Source: Gordius sp. MW1 (taxonomy: Eukaryota > Nematomorpha > Gordioida > Gordea > Gordiidae). From it: a stretch of DNA of 64,000 nucleotides. Shown here piece by piece: positions 1 through 11,832 of this stretch (the stretch's first letter is position 1; each line of letters starts with the position of its first letter). The notes below the pieces were generated by a model. It did no database searches. It saw only the letters and a program-made list of their open reading frames with translations, and was not told where the DNA came from. The position numbers were made by a program, and so were the translations under genes. The stretch spans positions 23,002,001 through 23,066,000 of the forward strand of contig OZ038526.1 of the NCBI GenBank assembly GCA_964036665.1, given 5' to 3'.

Positions 1-654
1 TGAGGACATATTCTTTTTTAATTTTTTTCACTAATTTTTTTTTGTAGTATTATATTGAATTTATTTTTTAGTGTTTTAATCTTATTATATTAAACTAATT
101 TAATAAAATGTAATTATAACCCATGTATTTTTATTTTCCAATGCCCAAAATAAAATGTATAGATCGTATTATTGCCCATTTTAACCACGCATTCGTTCTG
201 ACATTAAAATGGCTAAAAATAAAAGTTTAAGAAACCTATATCATCGACTGACATTTACTAAGCCGGAATGGCCCAAGCCTGTCCCAAAAATATGAAATTT
301 CTGATATTTTATTGTTTTTAAATATAAATCTCTTTTTATCGATATATGAAATGTTCGATAATAATCATTTAAAAATTAGCAATAATTCCCGGTCTTAAAC
401 GGTTTCTTTTCTTCAGGACCGCAGTTTGAATTTATTTCATTAGTGGCACATGCAACCGGGTACATAAAATGAAAAACACAAAATTTGGAAACCTCAGGGT
501 TAAATTTTTTATATAATTATTAATTCAAACATATTTAAAGATCTCACATATAATTTGATAAGTAAATAATGGGATAAAATCGATATTGATTAAATCATAA
601 TTGGAAACATCCAATAATTATAAAATTTCAAAAAATATTTTACTACTTACAAAA

Positions 655-865
655 ATAAAAATGCAATTTATTTTACTGCCCGGAGGCGGGTCTTATTTAA
701 TTTAGCCCCGGCTTGAGCCCGCTGGGTTACCCTACTACCCGTCCAGGCCCCATGCCAGACTGTGCGGGTCTCTAATATAATTTGTACCCTTTGGGTTGGA
801 ATCTTAATATTGTTTTTTGGTCGACCTTGGCCCAAAAACATACTATGGGTCGGGGGGTTTTGATT
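655..865. repeat. GC-rich hAT-like terminal fragment, degenerate
   Basis: A GC-rich island in AT-rich intron, made of CCCG/CGGG-type words and containing GTGCGGGTCTCTAA. The same word style, ending in GCAGGTCTC or GCAGACCTC, recurs near 28.0, 30.8, 34.3, 34.6, 46.2, 54.8 and 55.6 kb. At 33.6-34.4 kb these words are the ends of an element with an 8-bp TSD, so this is probably a decayed hAT relative. No TSD was resolved for this copy. Confidence 0.4.
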
Positions 866-990
866 TATCATAAAATATGTATCTAACTATGTATAAGATT
901 AATATTTATAGTCTTCTGGTTAAAGGTATTTGTTTTGCTAAATTATTCTTAATACATGCTTTCATGCATGAATGTAAAAAATTTGAATCC

Positions 991-1236
991 GGGTCAAACG
1001 TTTTCAGGGTCAAACGTTATAAAAACAACTAAAAATAACTAAAATAACTAAAACCTTACCCTAACCTTAACCCTAACCCTACCCCTATATAGAGAACCCT
1101 AATTATGTATAAAACCTTCAGATCTACCTAAATTAAAAGCTTATATCATACTTTTTAAAGAAATTTTCCGTTATTTTTAGTTGTTTTTAGTTATTTTTAG
1201 TTGTTTTATAACGTTTGACTTGAGAACGTTTGACTT
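991..1236. repeat. Inverted-repeat element with telomere-like centre
   Basis: Arms of about 65 bp (991-1055 and 1168-1236) are near-perfect reverse complements. Each carries two GTCAAACGTT words followed by runs of CTAAAAATAACTAAAA. The spacer starts with irregular CCCTAA/CCTTAA repeats (about 1052-1082). The form is that of a foldback or MITE insertion. No clear TSD was found. Confidence 0.6.
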
Positions 1237-1948
1237 GGTACCAAAAAATTTATCGCTCTGGGTCGAATATCGAGTGACATTTAACGTTTAAATGTTCAGT
1301 GCTTTTGTCTTAGTAAAGATATTTTTTCCCTAATTTAGTCAACTAGTTGAAGTTGACTTTGTAGTCTATTAGCCTACAAGGATTTAGTTTCTTTAATTTG
1401 GCTAAGAATTATACTAAGTTTAATATAATTACGAGACTTATTCGACTTATAAATTATTATTACTCAAGTAATTATAATCCTTGACCGGGCTAGAAAAGTG
1501 TAATATATGACATCTTGAGTTAAACTAGCCCTTTTTTAAATTTATTGAAAATTTTATTTTAGTTTTGTATTCAAATACTGACTTCTAAATACATTTGTTA
1601 TTTAAAACCCTATTATCACGGCTTAAATACATCAAGTAAGTAATACATAAATTGCATAGCAATCAATAATAATATCCTTCATGATCATGGGATCCAGAGA
1701 GAAAAACGTTTATAGTCTCACATAATGGCATTTAAATATCGATCTCACACGCCATTGGCAATGAATGAATACAAATTAAATAAGATAATTAATTTAAAAT
1801 CTTTGGCGTTTGCTGCTGCCAAACATATACGTATATATGCCTTAATTATGAAACGTAATTTATGTTCATTTATAAAAGTTGGTATCGATCTCGAGACTTG
1901 ATGAATGATGATATTTATCAATTAACACCACGTTAAATGTATGTGCAG

Positions 1949-4900
1949 GGTTGGATCAATGAATTAACCGTAGCCTACGATTTTGAAACATATCGCGTGC
2001 AGCAAACGCGAAGCGTTTACGTAACCCTCGAAGGCAGATTCCTCAAAATGTCAATCCCCAAGGTCATTTGCATATATACCGTTCCCAACACTGTGTTGTA
2101 AAAAGGGTTGGATTTTGTTTGGTCTCCCTTCGGTTTTAGTCGAGTAAAATATAAACAAACCTACTAAGGTTCCTTTGGTCCGTTTATGTTAACTCGACTA
2201 AAACAAGGGTCGTCCAAAGAAAACCCAGCCGTTTTTACGACACCATTCCCAACAATGTGTTGTCATTCAATAGATTGAGGTTTTTATTTTTGGGGCTCGA
2301 ATGGACACACACAAGAAGATATTCTTGTCATAACCCTGTAGAAACTAGGAATCGATTTTCCTTAAAAATGAAATAATATTCTTTTTTTAACAATAATTTA
2401 TTTACCTTTCTTTTATAGAACAAGGTTTCAAAGAGATCGGTTTGGGATGAAAAACCGATAGACATATCCACACTGGCATTCACCGATCACCGCTACTACG
2501 ATTTGAGCGAAAGTCTCGTTTACTTGCAACCCCAAGGTAACACCATCACCTTTAACTCCCTCCCACCCAAATACATCTTAATACATCTTTGCTCATACGA
2601 TAAGAAGTTATTTTATATTGAAAACCATATGATAGATTTGCCTAAAAAAGTGTATTGGAGCAAGAAATATCCCATAAGCATAAAGCTTTTCCACAAAACT
2701 CCCTTGCAGCGAAAGCCGATGGATGATGGAAGCGTTCCCCTTCCACCAAGCCTACCACCCAAACAGCCCGTCTCTATCGGGGTGTCCGCACATTACCCTA
2801 ACCTTAAGACGGGCCCTTCTTCCCCCTTCAAAACCAATTATTCAAGTGTGGCTTCGGATATAGGGGCTAAACTGAAGGGGAAAATAGGCAAAACTAATAA
2901 TTCCACTTTGAATTCGGGCTTTGTGGGGGTGAAAGGAGGAAGCGAAAGCCTGAAAGACTATATGCTCCCGATCACCGATCGAGATGAGATACAAATGAGA
3001 GAAGTGAAGTCTAGCCTTGGAGTGGGGGGCGAGAGTGTGGGTAGCAAGTCTCGGAGTCCCTCTCCCATCGACAAGCACGCTAAGGATGATTTGGTCTCCA
3101 AAAAGGGCGTTAGATTTAGGTTATAGCCCATACCCTTATTTGATTGTTTGTTTATATATGCTTTGTAAAGCTCTCTAGTACAAGAATAAAGTTTAAATCA
3201 TATATATTTCTACCCTTATTAGCAAAGAAACGAAGTTTGAGCTGAAGGAAGCTAAAATTGACGATGGCTGTAAAGAAGAAGCAATACAAAATGAAGAGAG
3301 GAAAAAGGTTAAGGAGCCCGAGGTGTTGCTGGGCGACGTATATCTACACCTATTCACCCGCACCAATCGCGATAAAGAGGAATGGTTCTGGAGATTTTTA
3401 CGAGCCAGTCAAGGGGCAGGGAGCACTTCTCAAAGTAGTGTCAAGAGATGGTTGAATCCTTGTGGTGGTTCTTTTGCTACAACTTTAGATCCTCGCTCAT
3501 CTACAGCTGTTTGGACTTCGGCCGGAGGAGGCTTAGATGGTGAGCCCGATTGTGGAAGTGTTTTCGTTGCAAAGCATAATGCTGCCTCGACGATGGATAA
3601 ACCTGATGGGATATATTTTGATGCGGATCTATATACTAACATTGTAAGAATGCGTGTTTTTACATCTATATATACATATGATGTTGTTAAATTTGATGTG
3701 ATCATTTTTAGCAAGACCTTCGCCTCTACCTTACTCCCGCGATATTTGATGAATTATTGACGCCCGATGGCCTCGCTAGTGATGTTGCGGAAACGCGTTT
3801 TATGTTTGCAAATAAGGGTGACAAAGATTGTTATACTTCATCCACGTCTACCACATCGATGCCGAATGCTGAATTAGGATCTAAGAAGGATAATTCTGCT
3901 GCTTCGAACGGGGAAAAATTGAAAAAGAATCCTCACAAAAACATAAATTCGGACCATCAAACTACGGCTCCCTTCAAAGAAAATCGGGGCCAAAATCGCG
4001 GTATATTGACCTATGCACTCGTTCGTGAACTTAACTCGCTCCGTATCCACCCGGAGCTGTGTTGGCTCAACGCGTTCATACAACGTTTGGCTTGGGATTT
4101 TTTCAAGCATAAATTCATGGCGCAAAACATTGTAAACAAACTCAAGCGGAAACTCAACAAAGTCAAGGTAAGAATCACATAGATTGGGCTAAGTTTTTAG
4201 GATTTGTGGTTTTGGCTTAGACTATAGACTGCTCATGCCATATGTTGAATATGGGTAATTGTGTGTCTAATTTTCCTCTATTTTGAAGAGTGTATTTGGT
4301 GTATTTTAACCTGTATTTTTGCCCTATAACAGTCAATTTACCTTCCTCATTAGTTTATAAATTAAAAAACGTCAATAAATTAATATTGTACAAAATATTG
4401 ATGGCACTATATAATTATTAAACAAACTTTAATCGCAGTTTGTACATTTTTTAATTTTTATGTATTTTTTAAATGATATTTATTTTAAAATGCTGTTTTT
4501 GATATCTACCCACTTTAATATTTTTTTATTTACCTTTTTAAAATTATTTAATTTGCGAAAATTACCAATTTCTATATGCTCACAACGTTACAATCCTCGT
4601 TTCAAAATGGTGGAAAAAAGGGTACACATTTTGTGCGTTGATGAGCAGTCTATCTAGTCTATGGGTTTTGGTTATACCCGCTGTTTATATTATCTTTTAA
4701 ATATTTAAAGTTAACATAAAATGTCATCGTTACCAATAATCTTAAAGCTAAATTTATAATAAAAAAATGAATGATGGGTCACAGGGCGTAGCCAGGGGGC
4801 AGCAGGGAAGGGCGGCTGCTCCCCTCTAAATCTAGAAAACATTTTAAATTTTATATAATTATGGCTATATTTTCACAAAATTATCATTATGCCCCTCCCA

Positions 4901-7900
4901 AAACCCTTATGAATCAAATCCTAGCTACGCCCATGTGATGGGTTATCATTTTATTTTATTAATTTGTGTATGTTCAGTTGCCTTATTTTGTGGAGCCTCT
5001 CTCCTTGCTAGACCTAGATTTTGGTTCTATCCTTCCTTCGGGTCGCTTAGCCACGCGCCCATGGACTAATGAACGGGGCATATGGACAGAAATTGTGATT
5101 AGTTTCACGGGTACCGTCAGTTTGACTTTATCTACGAAGGTTAACCTCATGAAATTGAAGGCCGGAAATCCGGAATGTATGGAAGTTAGTGGTGAACATT
5201 TAGCCCTTCCACACTCCCCCCATCGGCGCCGGAAACACGTGACACAACCCCGTATTAAGATTGATTCTGGGAACGGGACAGAACCAGTAGATGCCTTAAC
5301 AAATTACATTTAGCTATTAACTTACATTACGCTAGGCAATAAAAATATTTTCTTTCTCAAAATCATTCTTATTCCCGCTGATTTATAACGTTACTCGGCA
5401 TTAGTTTAAAACATCGCAACATTTGGCAGAAAGCGACATATGATTTGATTAACACCTCAGTATTTTATTAGCACATCCCGGCAGTGTTTAGGAAGACTAC
5501 TAGGTAATGTTAATTTAAACCAAACCCACCCTGCCCTTATAAGGGCTTGTCTTAATATCGGATTCAGATTCAAATGGCGCGAATTTATCTTTATCAAATA
5601 TCCGATTCAATTTTATGTGTCAAACTCGGTTGTAATAATTAATCTTTTGATTTTTGATAGTTAAAAACGTTTTTTTGTTCATTTCAACTCTCGAGATTAA
5701 TCGCTGTTATATTAGCCGTCTGAAATGTAAATCTGCTGTGAATTCGTAGTTAAGACACGGCTATGTTATAACCCGTACAACGATTTTTGCTATTAAGACA
5801 CCCTAAGTATAAATGAAACAACTTAAGTCCCTAAACATTCTCAGAGACTTTAGATGTGTTATGCAATATCGATGCAGGGTCCTTCCTTGGATAGATCTGA
5901 TTCTGAACAAGACATTCCTCTGCTCGAAGAAGAATGTGGTAGCTCAAAATTAGATGGGGAAGACATTGTGGTTCAGGGTGAAGAGGCTATGCCCTACTTA
6001 AATCAATCATTCAATCTATGCCTGCCACCATCTTCTCATCTCACCAAACGACGGAGGTGTCTATTTATTTAATTACATCTACAGCTTGATTTTCATCAAA
6101 AGATGTTTGTATTTATCTTCTATCCATTTTTAATCGTTATTGGATAGTTTGAATTCGGGTATTTTAAGTATATATATTTTAAGGGGTTAGATTTATTCAA
6201 CGTGAGTTTATGCAATAAATCATGATTTTGACACAAAGACGATAAAATGATGAGTAAGGCTAATTCAAGCTTGGAAATCTAAAGGATTTCTCAGTTTTGT
6301 AAACCTTGTAGGAATTCTTAGAAGTGTCAATGCTTGACTTATTTAAGTCTTGAATTTGTAATAAATAAAGGTATTTATTTATTGTTTGTTTATTTATTGT
6401 TTATAGGACTTGGGCTTCGAGGGGCTCAGAATCTGAAGACAGTCCCGAGTCCTCAGATGAGGAAGGCGAAATGAGCGACAACTCTGCAAAAGGTGTTTCC
6501 GTTAAAAGTTCGGGAAAAGAAGTCGGAACTTCTACCAATCAACATAGGTATTGATCAATATATTACTTCCTTTCTTCGCGCATTTACTTTTAAATTATCA
6601 CGTTATTTATTTGTGAAAGTGCAATAAATTCATCTAATCCACCCCCATCACCCAACATGGGCCACCAAAGTACCGGAAAAAAAATTCTCAAGATGGTCGA
6701 TAAGATTGCCAATTCAAAGTAATTCCTAAATTGCGGATAATACATAATCAATGTTCATATTATGATCGTGGTATTCTAATTTTTTATGGTACAATTACAA
6801 ATAAAATTATTAAATATCGTTAAGATTTAATAAAATTAAATATATATATATATATATGAAGACCGAAATTGATATAACATATGCAAGTTGTTTGAGCTTA
6901 TTTAAAACACTATGTATCTGTTTGGGTTTTCTAAACCCTCAGCAAGCACGTTTGTTCATACAGCCATAAGATAAATTATAATAAAAAACAACGTGTTATA
7001 CGTGTAGATATTTTCAACAAGCCGCTGAAATGAAGTATATTAAGAGGGGCATGGAAGCCGTTTCAAACACGCCCATAGTATTGACGGTTGAATTAACGCA
7101 TTTCGAAGGCATCATGGCTCTCAACATTCCCGAACCACCCTCCGATCGTTTATGGTATTATTACTTTTTATTATAGTTTATAACTATTTTTAATTATTTT
7201 TCTACTTATTATGATTAATATTTTGGTTCTTCTTCTTTCTTTGGCTGTTTGTCACCTAGGCTGGTGCCTGGTGGTCAGTCCTTTCAGCATTCGTTTCCAT
7301 TTGTCTCTATATTTACATCTAGACCTTTTCTTATCTTGTGGACTTTCATATCGTGCCATATTTTATGGGTCTAGGTAAGCTTGGTGTCTTCTTCTCCTTC
7401 GTTTTCCTGCAAAATTTATCATCTCGATTTTTTTTTCGACGTAGCTATCGTCCCTTCTTTCGACATGGCCATACCATCTTAATCTGTTTGTTAGAAGCTT
7501 TGTTGTAATAGATGTAGTACCCACAGTTCTTGTTATTTCTTCATTTCGCTTGTGTTCCTTTTTGCTTACTCCTAGCACCCATCTTAGCATTCTCATCTCC
7601 ATGGCCGCAAGACGCTGCTCTTCCCTTTTACGTATAGCCCATGATTCCGAGCTATACAGGACTGTTGGCTGTATGATGGATTTATACAGTGCGCCTTTTA
7701 GTCTTCTCGGAATGTTTTTGTAATTTTTTGGTATATTTATGCTTCACTCATTAGGTACGGGTTCAGACCTAAGCCCGAAATGAAATTGGCATCGAAACCG
7801 AAACTGGGTGCCAAACACGTTAATATCACCCAAGTTACGGATTGGATCGAAAAGACTTTGTTATCCGAATTTGAGGTATCTAAATTTTAATATATTTTTA

Positions 7901-8348
7901 AGCACGTCTAGAAAGATAGTTAAGTACAAACCCCGTTTTAAGGTTTTTATATTTTGGCGTAAAAAATGTTTATACCTTAATCAGCAAATTTATTGTTTCA
8001 TATTTTAAAATTTACATATATATAAGGCATGAGGTGGCATGATCAATAGAAATGTTTTTTTGCGTCATATTGAGGTTGTTTTAAACAAGTATACATTGTT
8101 TTTAGAACTTCCCAACTTTAAATAATTTTTTATAATGTACATAATGAATTTGAACAAACATTTAATTAGGGTTTGCTTAATTTTGTATTAAAGCGTTTGT
8201 ACAAACCTACTAATTGTAATTTGATTAACACATTGCATAAACATTATATGTTATTTAGAAATTGCTGGTCATACCCAATATGGATGATGTAATCGTTCCT
8301 ATTATGATGTCTGGTCAAATTTACCCTCCACTCAGCCAAACACCTTAA
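1949..8348 (+). CDS. TEX2: TEX2-like SMP-domain lipid-transfer protein, 3' eleven exons
   Basis: Testis-expressed-2 proteins are ER membrane proteins that carry lipid at organelle contacts through an SMP domain. The exons read are 1949-2062, 2419-3119, 3223-3643, 3712-4167, 4978-5286, 5878-6056, 6407-6547, 6620-6718, 7008-7154, 7755-7875 and 8259-8348 (stop TAA). All junctions are GT..AG and keep phase, giving 925 residues. Exons 1-3 give the PH-like region (GWINEL; KEEWFWRFLRAS). Exons 4-5 start the SMP domain (WLNAFIQRLAWDFF; KLPYFVEPLSLLDLDFG). Exon 6 and exon 7 form an acidic Ser-rich linker, and exons 8-11 finish it (KMVDKIANSKYFQQ; SNTPIVLTVEL; YGFRPKPEMKL; VIPNMDDV). Human TEX2 is about 1,130 residues, so the N-terminus is missing upstream. 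The donor of exon 5 is ambiguous (5287 or 5239, both phase 0). The family match is from memory of TEX2 and is very strong. Confidence 0.92.
2082..2263. repeat. Foldback insertion in TEX2 intron, flanked by 18-bp direct repeats
   Basis: 2095-2241 is an imperfect palindrome: arms 2095-2145 and 2192-2241 pair, and pairing continues into the loop. It is bracketed by TTCCCAACACTGTGTTGT (2082-2099) and the same word with one mismatch (2246-2263). It lies wholly inside the intron 2063-2418 and leaves the splice sites intact. Confidence 0.65.
4780..4935. mobile_element. 156-bp hAT-type MITE in TEX2 intron
   Basis: Ends CACAGGGCGTAGCCAGG and CTAGCTACGCCCATG are inverted repeats. The element is flanked by a perfect 8-bp duplication TGATGGGT (4772-4779 and 4936-4943), as expected for hAT. 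The interior word GCAGGGAAGGGCGGCTGC is shared with copies at 42002-42130 and 54960-55130. It sits in the intron 4168-4977, about 40 bp before the acceptor of exon 5. Confidence 0.85.
7215..7740 (-). mobile_element. Antisense LINE 3' fragment in TEX2 intron
   Basis: The minus strand at 7363-7602 encodes MEMRMLRWVLGVSKKEHKR, then RLRWYGHVERRDD, the tail that follows the reverse transcriptase in RTE-like LINE ORF2 proteins. The upstream minus-strand sequence continues the match with stops (SSESWAIRKREEQRLAAMEMR type). It fills most of the intron 7155-7754 and ends about 15 bp before the acceptor at 7754. It is a different subfamily from the LINE copies at 9.5 and 61 kb. Confidence 0.8.
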
Positions 8349-9480
8349 AATTTGAACACATATATATGCAGTCTAACTTATTAAATAATACTCCAAAAGC
8401 ATTTGGCATCCTTGATATGTCATTATACCAAAGGTATTATAAAGAGTTTATACTTTTTGACCCTAAATAATTTTTTTAATATTGATATCTATACGGGATT
8501 TATATAAAACCGAATATGCAGAAATATTATGCTAGTCTTGTATTAAACATTTCCTTTAAATAAAATTAAATTATAATATTTCGTAATAAAATAACTAATG
8601 TTTTACCAATGTTACTTGCCACAGAATTAACAGATGACTAATACTTATTAATTGTTTTGTACTTGAAATATTTGTGTACATTTATTTTAATCGCACAGTT
8701 GATGTTAAATGTAAGTTGTGTTAATTGCTATACTATCATTCCTAATAAATTTCTGTATTTTTTATAACGTTTTAAGGTAATTTATAATTATACTACTTTT
8801 TTATATACAAAAATTTTTTTGACCCATATAACGGATTTTGTTAACTTTCCTGAAGAGATCCTTCGTTCTTATTTATTTCTTTTTTAAACTTAAAAACAAG
8901 TATTGATAGCTAAAAATAATAAAATTAGCATGATCCCTGAATGTCTAAAGTCATTTCATCAATTTACTCATTTAAATGTGACCTATAGTAAACGAATTTA
9001 AGTAAACATGTTAGGTTATTTCATCTTTTAGATTATTACGTTTGCAAAAATGACTAAACAAAGAAATAATTCTTTTTACTTGAGTCCTTGAGCATTCGCC
9101 ATAATGAAATTCAAGTGAAAAATTTTAATCAATGGGAGCTACTAAATAGTTGTACTAAATTAAATAATAAAATTAAATTCGAAAATATTTTTTGGGTTTT
9201 GTAGAGAGAAGGGATATTTCTATTAAAATTTGATTATTGAATTCAAATATTAAGGATAAGCAAGCAAAATATTAATTATGGCGACCCAGCAATAAGAATA
9301 CAAATAGCTGTGTTCTTGCTAATTCACATATTTATTTCTCTGTCGTAAAAGCCTGGAACCAACCCTGTCTTTTTTTACGTTTTCGGGAAAGAAGTCATCA
9401 TGACACGACGCTATTATCTCCTTTAGGCCTAATAATGGCTGTTCTCTTCACATAATACAGTTTCTTTAAGATTTCTATGA
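8349..9480. other. TEX2 3' UTR and intergenic DNA
   Basis: Follows the TAA at 8346-8348. Candidate polyadenylation signals AATAAA lie at 8559-8564, 8585-8590 and 8744-8749; the sequence cannot tell which is used. The rest is AT-rich, with no exon or recognisable repeat. Confidence 0.5.
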
Positions 9481-9927
9481 CCCCATGTTGTGGAAATAGC
9501 GCTTCCGCGCCCCTCTTTCCTTCGTCCCGTCCCGTCGAACGTTTTAACTCTATAAAGGACCGTCATTGCGCTCTTCCCTGCTCTTAATTCATTATCGCGC
9601 ACCTCATCTGCGAATAATTATGTTGGTAGAAGCTGACGTTATTTGCGATACTGATATAATACATTATGGAATATCAACATGCATAGCCTTATCAACATTG
9701 CTGCGCACTATCACAACACTAACGGTCCCAAGTTCGTGTGCAAAATGTGGAGGGTTGGCGTGTCAGAAACCGGTTGTAAAAATCTACTCCTGATAGTTTG
9801 AAATTAATCTACAACAGAAAGCTAGGGCGTCCTCTACAAACAAAGTGTACTGCATATCCCGCCTGTGCAATGAGAAAAAGACATGGGTTAGCACCTGACG
9901 AACAACGACGGCGGTTAAGGGAATCGA

Positions 9928-10188
9928 TTGTGGATAGAATACACGTGCTGGAATGTTGACACGTTGACGGGAAAGAGCATCGAGGTCGCACAAATGCTAA
10001 AACGAAAAAAGTTGCACATGGCCTGCCTACAAACGACGAGATGGAATGGAAATAAAGCACGGGATTTAGGAGAGGGATACAAGCTATTCTACAATGTGTC
10101 ACTAAATCGTAGAAACGGGGTCGGTATCGTTTTAGCGAATCATTTAATGACAAGGTGCCGAAAGTCAAGCGTTGTTCTCACAAGTTAA
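9928..10188 (+). pseudogene. LINE ORF2 endonuclease fragment, N-terminal
   Basis: The frame reads WNVDTLTGKSIEVAQMLKRK, then LQTTRWNGNKARDLGEGYKL and NGVGIVLANHL. This is the start of the apurinic endonuclease domain of RTE-clade LINEs, often annotated as craniofacial development protein 2-like. Catalytic landmarks present are the N of CWN and a Q/T/RW motif in place of QET. The reading continues after the hAT insertion and then decays, so this is a dead fragment. Confidence 0.8.
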
Positions 10189-10196
10189 TGTGGGTG

Positions 10197-11294
10197 CAGG
10201 CGCTTAGCCAGGATTTTCTGCCGGGGGGGGGGGAAATCTCCAAAAAAAATTTATAACATTTTTATTTCAACATCAAAATTATAAAATTTGGTATAAAACA
10301 TAAGGAAAGTTATTATAAATAATTTCATATTTTCTTTTTCCCAGCGTCATCTGGTGATGGCAATTTTAGAGCTCTTTTAAGGTACCGTGCTACTACTTAA
10401 GTCCTCACTTTCAAATGAGGTTATATTTTGTAATGACCTAATTGGTGTGCTCGATTTATTGACTCTTCTACATTAACAATAAAAGAAGATTTTTTACAGT
10501 TTGTGATACGACTGGAAGAGGTCTAAGCGACATAATTATAAAGAGCATATAAATTTGTTAAAAGGCCAGGGATATTATGGGGCAGTTTTAGTTGAAATGT
10601 TGTCAGAAATGGAAGATAAACCATATAAGGAGAAATTGAAGCAAGCTGGTATGATCACGATGTTGCAACAGAAGCTGCAACTTTAAAGGACCTAGATCTT
10701 CAGCAAGTTAGACAGTTAGCAGAAACTTTAGTTATAGTAGTCGAACCTAAGGCTAAGTTGTGTGATTTTGAACTTAAGAAACCTCGATATGCAAAGAAAA
10801 TGAACGGTTTTTGGACAAGAAACGAGTTTTGGCAAATTTCCAAATAATCCTTTGGACACCCTATCAGATTATAAAATATTGTAATCTTTGCCCAACATCA
10901 CAACTCTTCTTTACCTATTAGCTTTTATATAAGTACTATGTCAAAAAATGGATTGGCCCTTTTTTATAGCATTTTTATTTCAACATTAGAATTAAATAAA
11001 GAAAGTCATTATAAAATAATTTTATATTTTCTTTTTCCCAGCGAAATTATATCAAGAACTTCATCTGGAGTGGGAGCTAATTCCCGATGAATCGCTAAAA
11101 GGGCCAATCCATTTAATCTATTTTTCGACATAGTATTTCTTATATACGTTTTAAGCCTCCTCAACGTTGAGAAACTTCTTTCATTGGTGCATGTAGTGAT
11201 GGGAAGACAAGCTTTAGATCTAAAATAATTTTTTTTCCATAAAAAATACCGGGGGGGGGGGAATTTTCCGTCCCCCCCCGTATTTACGCCACTG
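10197..11294 (-). mobile_element. hAT element inserted in LINE copy A, perfect 8-bp TSD
   Basis: The ends CAGGCGCTTAGCCAGG and CGTATTTACGCCACTG are inverted, each next to a G or C run. The TSD TGTGGGTG is perfect (10189-10196 and 11295-11302). Removing the element restores colinearity with LINE copy B. The interior holds a transposase C-terminal remnant on the minus strand and a repeated block (10256-10345 and 10967-11041 are similar), so it is rearranged and not autonomous. Confidence 0.9.
11050..11225 (-). pseudogene. hAT transposase C-terminal (hATC) remnant
   Basis: The minus strand reads LPITTCTNERSFSTLRRLKR, then NTMSKNRLNGLALLAIHREL with a stop in between. This is the hAT dimerisation domain signature of the ZMYM1-like subgroup. 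A short forward fragment of the same coding words lies at about 10930-10965, showing an internal inversion. The first two thirds of the transposase are missing or unrecognisable. Confidence 0.75.
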
Positions 11295-11392
11295 TGTGGG
11301 TGAAGATTGCAGATTAATAACTAACCGTTATGTGCGCCTATGCTCCCCAAATTGGCTGTATGGTATCAGAGAAAAAGACATATTCTTCGATT

Positions 11393-11817
11393 TGAAGAAG
11401 ATAATAAATATCCCATTTAGGATTGCCACAATAAACTTAAAAGTACACTCTAATTAGTGCCATCTAGAGGCAATTTTAATTAGAGACTAATTTGACTATA
11501 TATATCTTTATCTTTTTTAGCATGTAACTCGAAAATGATAACAGACATATAACGTTTTCGCTGTTATTAGAGCTCATCAGTATGCCATTGTTAATATTCT
11601 AGTCACATTCTAAGCGAGTTAGGTATATATAATGGTCAAATTAGAAACCCATTCTTATGGTGGTTAAGGAATAACCCTGATAATTATGGTTTATAATAAT
11701 TATTTTATTATGTTATATTCGAAATTGATTATTATATTACGGGTTTGTTAATAATTTGAAGACGATAACCCCATTTAGGAGTGCCGCAATAAACTTAAAA
11801 GTAAACTCTTATTAGAT
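11393..11817. repeat. Insertion with 60-bp direct terminal repeats
   Basis: 11395-11457 and 11758-11815 are similar direct repeats (GAAGA.GATAA..CCCATTTAGGA.TGCC, AATAAACTTAAAAGTA). The block interrupts the LINE endonuclease between words contiguous in copy B. Its right part, with TTCGAAATTGATTATTATAT, recurs at about 38975-39070. The class is unresolved. Confidence 0.5.
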
Positions 11818-11832
11818 TGAAAAAGGAAATAC

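Larger units (their letters stand above)
1..1948. other. Probable upstream intron of the TEX2-like gene
   Basis: No exon with supported splice sites was found here. The first recognisable exon begins at 1949 in phase 0 without an initiator ATG, so this stretch is most likely intron, with the 5' exons outside the window. It is AT-rich and holds a GC-rich repeat fragment (655-865) and an inverted repeat (991-1236), listed separately. Confidence 0.5.

Noticed and set aside
1052-1082. Chromosome end or interstitial telomere
   Set aside because: Only a few irregular CCCTAA/CCTTAA units, enclosed between inverted-repeat arms.
2842-3078. Antisense ORF over TEX2 exon 2
   Set aside because: Shadow of the coding exon; no splice sites or domain.
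3430-3714. Antisense ORF over TEX2 exon 3
   Set aside because: Shadow of exon 3, extends into an intron.
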